Assembly: GCF_001945365.1 (NCBI RefSeq)
Contig: NZ_MSTQ01000017.1
Span: forward strand, 49,318 to 113,317
Source of the DNA: Pseudomonas reinekei
Lineage (GTDB): Bacteria; Pseudomonadota; Gammaproteobacteria; Pseudomonadales; Pseudomonadaceae
Direction: 5' to 3'
DNA length: 64,000 nucleotides
The notes beneath the pieces are model-generated. The model saw only the letters and a program-made list of their open reading frames with translations. It did no database searches and was not told where the DNA came from. Within the stretch, counting starts at the first letter, position 1. Every line of letters begins with the position of its first letter. Position numbers and translations under genes: made by a program. This document shows positions 60,615 to 64,000 of this stretch, piece after piece.

Positions 60615-61019
60615 ATGGCACAAAAAAGCGATGAGGACGACAAAGTCCGCCTCGATAAATGGTTGTGGGCTGCGCGGTTTTACAAAACCCGTGCCTTGGC
60701 CAAGGCGGCGATTGAAAGCGGCAAGGTGCATTGCCGGGGCGAGCGCTGCAAGCCTGGCAAAGAGCCGCGCATTGGCGATGAATTCGTGATCCGCGCCGGT
60801 TTTGAGGAGCGCACGGTGGTGGTTCGGGCGCTGTCGATCGTGCGCCGTGGTGCGCCGGAAGCGCAGACGCTGTACGCCGAAACCGAAGCCAGCCTCGCCA
60901 AGCGCGAAAACGCCGCCGCCGAGCGCAAGGCGGGCGCCCTGGGTGTGAGCACTGATGGCAAGCCGAGCAAGAAACAGCGGCGTGATCTGTTCAAGTTTCG
61001 TGGCAGCAGCATCGAATGA
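60615..61019 (+). CDS. hslR: heat-shock ribosome-rescue protein Hsp15
   Basis: The 134-residue protein has an N-terminal S4 RNA-binding domain (VRLDKWLWAARFYKTRALAK, about 11-70) and a basic tail (KPSKKQRRDLFKFRG). Hsp15 binds 50S subunits that still carry nascent chains, helping to recycle stalled ribosomes. It lies upstream of hslO, the order found in many proteobacteria. GAGGAAAT precedes ATG 60615. Confidence 0.92.
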   Translation: MAQKSDEDDKVRLDKWLWAARFYKTRALAKAAIESGKVHCRGERCKPGKEPRIGDEFVIRAGFEERTVVVRALSIVRRGAPEAQTLYAETEASLAKRENAAAERKAGALGVSTDGKPSKKQRRDLFKFRGSSIE

Positions 61020-61235
61020 TTGACCCGTCCGCCGATCGTTCCAAACCGGCGAAGACTTGTAATTGCGCCTTTGCGTAGCCATATGAGGTAATTCGCCTGC
61101 CGTGCATGTGCCATTCGTCGTAAAGCGCACACAGTCGCCGGCCTGTAAGCCATAACCAGACAGCACGACCCGATGGCCAAGGCGTAACCTCGAATTCTGT
61201 AACCACTTTTGTCACCACTTCAGATACCCAGACTT

Positions 61236-62138
61236 ATGACCGACCTACCGGATAACGACTTCACCCAACGCTTCATCTTTGATGACAGCGACACCCGTGG
61301 CGAGATGGTTTCGCTGGAGCTCAGCTACGCTGAGGTCTTGGCCAAACACGCCTATCCGGAGCCGGTTGCGCAGCTGCTCGGCGAACTGATGGCGGCTGCG
61401 GCGTTGCTGGTCGGCACCTTGAAGTTCGACGGTTTGCTGATCCTTCAGGCCCGCTCCGAAGGCCCGATCCCGTTGCTGATGATCGAATGCTCCAGCGAGC
61501 GCGACATTCGTGGCCTGGCCCGTTACGAGGCCGACCGCATTGCCCCCGACGCCACCCTGGCCGACCTGATGCCCGACGGTTCGCTGACGTTGACCATCGA
61601 CCCGAAACAAGGCCAGCGCTACCAGGGCGTGGTCGATCTGGACGGCGAAACGCTGTCCGACTGTTTCACCAACTACTTCGTCATGTCGCAGCAGATCGGC
61701 ACGCGCATCAAGCTCTGCGCCGATGGCCGTCGCGCCCGTGGCCTGTTGCTGCAGCAACTGCCCGCCGATCGCCTGAAAGACGAAGAAGAACGCGCCGCCA
61801 GCTGGCAGCACCTGACCGCATTGAGCGGGACGTTGACCGCCGATGAACTGCTGAGCCTGGACAACGAAACCGTGCTCCATCGCCTCTACCACGAAGAGCA
61901 GGTGCGTCTGTTCGACGTGCAGAAACTGCGTTTCCGTTGCAGCTGCTCACGCGAACGTTCGGCCAATGCGCTGGTCAGTCTGGGCATGGAAGATGCGCAA
62001 AACCTGGTGGTCGAGCACGGTGGAAACATCGAGATCGACTGTCAGTTTTGCAATCAGCAGTACCTGTTCGACGCCGCCGATGTCACTCAATTGTTCGCCG
62101 GCGCGGGTGTCGAGACACCGTCAGATACCCGTCACTAA
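61236..62138 (+). CDS. hslO: redox-regulated chaperone Hsp33
   Basis: The 300-residue chaperone is activated by oxidation. The C-terminal zinc centre has CxC (RFRCSCSRER) and CxxC (IDCQFCNQQY), all four cysteines present. The N-terminal domain begins DFTQRFIFDDSDTRGEMV. I prefer ATG 61236 (MTDLPDNDF...) although the ribosome binding site is weak; the upstream in-frame ATG 61209 has none either. It lies 216 bases after hslR. Confidence 0.92.
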   Translation: MTDLPDNDFTQRFIFDDSDTRGEMVSLELSYAEVLAKHAYPEPVAQLLGELMAAAALLVGTLKFDGLLILQARSEGPIPLLMIECSSERDIRGLARYEADRIAPDATLADLMPDGSLTLTIDPKQGQRYQGVVDLDGETLSDCFTNYFVMSQQIGTRIKLCADGRRARGLLLQQLPADRLKDEEERAASWQHLTALSGTLTADELLSLDNETVLHRLYHEEQVRLFDVQKLRFRCSCSRERSANALVSLGMEDAQNLVVEHGGNIEIDCQFCNQQYLFDAADVTQLFAGAGVETPSDTRH

Positions 62139-62219
62139 AACGGTTCAGCGCAGGTAAATTCACTGGTTTGTGCCGGAATAACGCCGTTACGACAGGAGGG
62201 GCCTACTCTTTTTGGGCTT

Positions 62220-62276
62220 TTCTGGCATAATCCGGCCCACTTTTTTCGCGGTAGTAGTGCACGACTTTCTACTACA
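62220..62276 (+). promoter_or_regulatory. pckA promoter and 5' leader hairpin
   Basis: TGGCATAAT (62222-62230) fits an extended -10 element. Downstream, GTAGTAG (62251-62257) pairs with CTACTAC (62269-62275), a 7-bp hairpin in the leader about 43 bases before the pckA start. Confidence 0.4.
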
Positions 62277-62318
62277 AAAACGTTTGGAGCACTCGGCCAA
62301 TGGCCGACGGGGAACCTC

Positions 62319-63860
62319 ATGACGCAAGCCAATAACGCCGTGTACACCGATCTGAGTGTTGATGATCTGGTTAAAGAAGCCCTCAACCGCGGTGAAGGCG
62401 AGCTTGCCGATACCGGCGCACTGGTTGTTCGTACCGGTCACCGTACCGGCCGTTCGCCAGTCGATCGTTTCATCGTTGACGAGCCGTCCACCACCGGCGC
62501 CATCGCCTGGGGCCCGATCAACCGCAAGTTCCCGGCCGACAAGTTCGATGCCCTGTGGAACCGTGTTGAGGCGTTCAACAACGCGCAAGAGCATTTCGTT
62601 TCCCACGTGCATGTAGGTGCGGCCGAAGATCACTACCTGGCCGTGAAGATGACCACCCAGACTGCCTGGCAGAATCTGTTCGGTCGTTGCCTGTTCATCA
62701 ACCCGGCCCAGTACAACCCGGCTGGCCGTGAAGAGTGGCAAGTGCTCAACGTCGCCAACTTCGAATGCGTGCCTGAGCGTGACGGCACCAACTCCGACGG
62801 TTGCGTGATCCTCAACTTCGCACAGAAAAAAGTGCTGATCGCCGGCATGCGTTACGCCGGTGAAATGAAGAAAGCCATGTTCTCGGTGCAGAACTTCCTG
62901 CTGCCGGCTGCTGACGTGCTGCCAATGCACTGTGCTGCCAACATCGGCGAAGAAGGCGACGTGACCCTGTTCTTCGGTCTGTCCGGCACCGGTAAAACCA
63001 CTCTGTCGGCCGACGAAAGCCGTTACCTGATCGGTGACGACGAGCACGGCTGGGGCGAAGGCGTTGTCTTCAACATCGAAGGCGGTTGCTATGCCAAGTG
63101 CATCGACCTGTCCGAGAAGAACGAGCCGGTCATCTGGAAAGCCATCAAGCACGGCGCAGTCCTGGAAAACGTTGTCATCGATGACGCCAAGCACGCCGAC
63201 TACGCTGATGTCAGCCTGACCCAGAACAGCCGGGCCGCTTACCCGCTGGAGCACGTTGCCAAGCGTTCCGAGAAGAACCTCGGTGGCGAGCCTAACGCTG
63301 TCATCTTCCTGACCTGCGACCTGACTGGCGTGCTGCCGCCAGTGTCGATCCTCAACGAAGAACAAGCGGCCTACCACTTCCTGTCCGGCTACACCGCTCT
63401 GGTGGGTTCGACTGAAATGGGTTCGGGCAGCGGCATCAAGTCGACCTTCTCCACTTGCTTCGGCGCACCGTTCTTCCCGCGTCCGGCTGGTGAATACGCG
63501 GAGCTGCTGATCAAGCGTATCCGCGGCTTCGGCTCCAAGGTCTACCTGGTCAACACCGGCTGGACCGGCGGTGGCTACGGCGTCGGCAAGCGCTTCAACA
63601 TCCCGACCACCCGTGCGGTGATCGCAGCGATCCAGAGCGGCGCATTGATCGGCACCGAGACCGAGCACCTGGACACCATCAACCTCGACGTGCCACTGGC
63701 CGTACCGGGCGTTGAGACTGGCCTGCTGAACCCACGCAACACCTGGGCTGATAAAGCCGCCTACGACGAAGCCGCCAAAGCACTGGCCGGCCTGTTCATC
63801 GAGAACTTCAAGAAGTTCGAAGTGAGCGACGCGATCAAGGCTGCGGGTCCCAAGTTGTAA
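62319..63860 (+). CDS. pckA: phosphoenolpyruvate carboxykinase (ATP)
   Basis: The enzyme converts oxaloacetate and ATP to phosphoenolpyruvate, the entry to gluconeogenesis. The 513-residue protein has the kinase-type P-loop GLSGTGKTTLSAD, the PCK metal-binding region (NIEGGCYAKCIDL) and NTGWTGGGYGVGKRF. GGGGA lies before ATG 62319. The stop is about 13 bases before the end of an insertion sequence, so its native terminator may have been displaced. Confidence 0.95.
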   Translation: MTQANNAVYTDLSVDDLVKEALNRGEGELADTGALVVRTGHRTGRSPVDRFIVDEPSTTGAIAWGPINRKFPADKFDALWNRVEAFNNAQEHFVSHVHVGAAEDHYLAVKMTTQTAWQNLFGRCLFINPAQYNPAGREEWQVLNVANFECVPERDGTNSDGCVILNFAQKKVLIAGMRYAGEMKKAMFSVQNFLLPAADVLPMHCAANIGEEGDVTLFFGLSGTGKTTLSADESRYLIGDDEHGWGEGVVFNIEGGCYAKCIDLSEKNEPVIWKAIKHGAVLENVVIDDAKHADYADVSLTQNSRAAYPLEHVAKRSEKNLGGEPNAVIFLTCDLTGVLPPVSILNEEQAAYHFLSGYTALVGSTEMGSGSGIKSTFSTCFGAPFFPRPAGEYAELLIKRIRGFGSKVYLVNTGWTGGGYGVGKRFNIPTTRAVIAAIQSGALIGTETEHLDTINLDVPLAVPGVETGLLNPRNTWADKAAYDEAAKALAGLFIENFKKFEVSDAIKAAGPKL

Positions 63861-63904
63861 GTGTTGGTTTGATTGTCTAGTCCTGAAATAGGTTTACACC
63901 TGTT

Positions 63905-64000
63905 TCACCCTAACGCCCGATGCACCGCATCGGGCGTTTTGTATTTTAAAGAGAGGTGCGGCCGCTCTTGGTTGTAGATCGTGACGGCCTCTCGCACCAT
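63905..64000 (-). CDS. IS3-family transposase OrfB (C-terminal end)
   Basis: The minus-strand frame ends at TGA 63905-63907 and reads ...VREAVTIYNQERPHLSLKYK and then TPDAVHRALG. YNxERPHxxLxYKTPxxVHRA is the hallmark end of the DDE integrase domain of IS3-family OrfB. Only 31 residues are in the window; whether the rest is intact cannot be seen. Confidence 0.8.
   Translation of the reverse strand: MVREAVTIYNQERPHLSLKYKTPDAVHRALG
63912..63940. terminator. hairpin within the transposase 3' end, possible terminator for pckA
   Basis: AACGCCCGATG (63912-63922) pairs with CATCGGGCGTT (63928-63938), and plus-strand TTTTG follows. It is inside transposase coding sequence but, read from pckA, has the form of an intrinsic terminator. 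Confidence 0.5.

Larger units (their letters stand above)
63874..64000 (-). mobile_element. IS3-family insertion sequence, end only
   Basis: The last 96 bases code, on the minus strand, the C-terminus of an IS3-family transposase. The terminal inverted repeat should lie between its stop (63905) and the pckA stop (63860); TGTCTAGTCCTGAAATAGG at 63874 begins with the TG typical of IS ends and is my candidate. The rest of the IS lies beyond the right edge. Confidence 0.55.

Overview
The window is a piece of a Pseudomonas chromosome, most likely of the P. fluorescens group. Evidence: high-GC coding with strong Shine-Dalgarno sites; a gene order that matches what I recall of the P. aeruginosa gabDT and desA - GGDEF/EAL - oscA - sbp - cysTWA neighbourhoods; and many Pseudomonas-type REP palindromes (GTGGGAGC...CGAGC...) between genes. 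All identifications come from reading the sequence and from knowledge of the families; no database search was run.

Bases 1 to about 4640 are one end of an integrated element of the P4-satellite type, sitting at the 3' end of a tRNA-Arg(CCG) gene. All its genes are on the minus strand: a P4-type tyrosine integrase next to the tRNA, two hypothetical genes, an AlpA-type regulator with two more hypothetical genes, then a leader carrying a C4/CI-like antisense immunity RNA, and two small genes that run off the left edge. The immunity region is unusually readable. A folded RNA displays two short blocks that are perfectly complementary to two flanking copies in the same transcript. One copy covers the ribosome binding site of the next gene; the other lies just ahead of an intrinsic terminator.

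Bases 4700-14000 are housekeeping and signalling: GABA catabolism (gabD, gabT), an HDOD response regulator, a diguanylate cyclase, the DesA-type desaturase, and a membrane PAS-GGDEF-EAL protein.

Bases 14000-53400 are dominated by sulfur acquisition: oscA-sbp-cysTWA (sulfate/thiosulfate uptake), an orphan metQ beside a sigma54-activator-like protein, a metQ-metN-metI transporter with an FMN monooxygenase and two tandem SfnB-like flavoenzymes, a cystine ABC transporter with D-cysteine desulfhydrase, serine acetyltransferase (epsC), tauABCD, and gshA. Several upstream regions share an AT-rich motif that may be a CysB/sulfur-starvation control element. Interspersed are a Crp-family regulator, an AraC regulator beside a membrane desaturase, a tripartite RND efflux operon with two lipoprotein adaptors, a BCCT choline-type transporter, and an aldo/keto reductase with a perfect Cra-like operator.

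Bases 53600-64000 hold a thioesterase, tex, ompR-envZ, rimB-rimK, hslR-hslO and pckA. The right edge enters an IS3-family insertion sequence whose end lies about 13 bp after the pckA stop codon.
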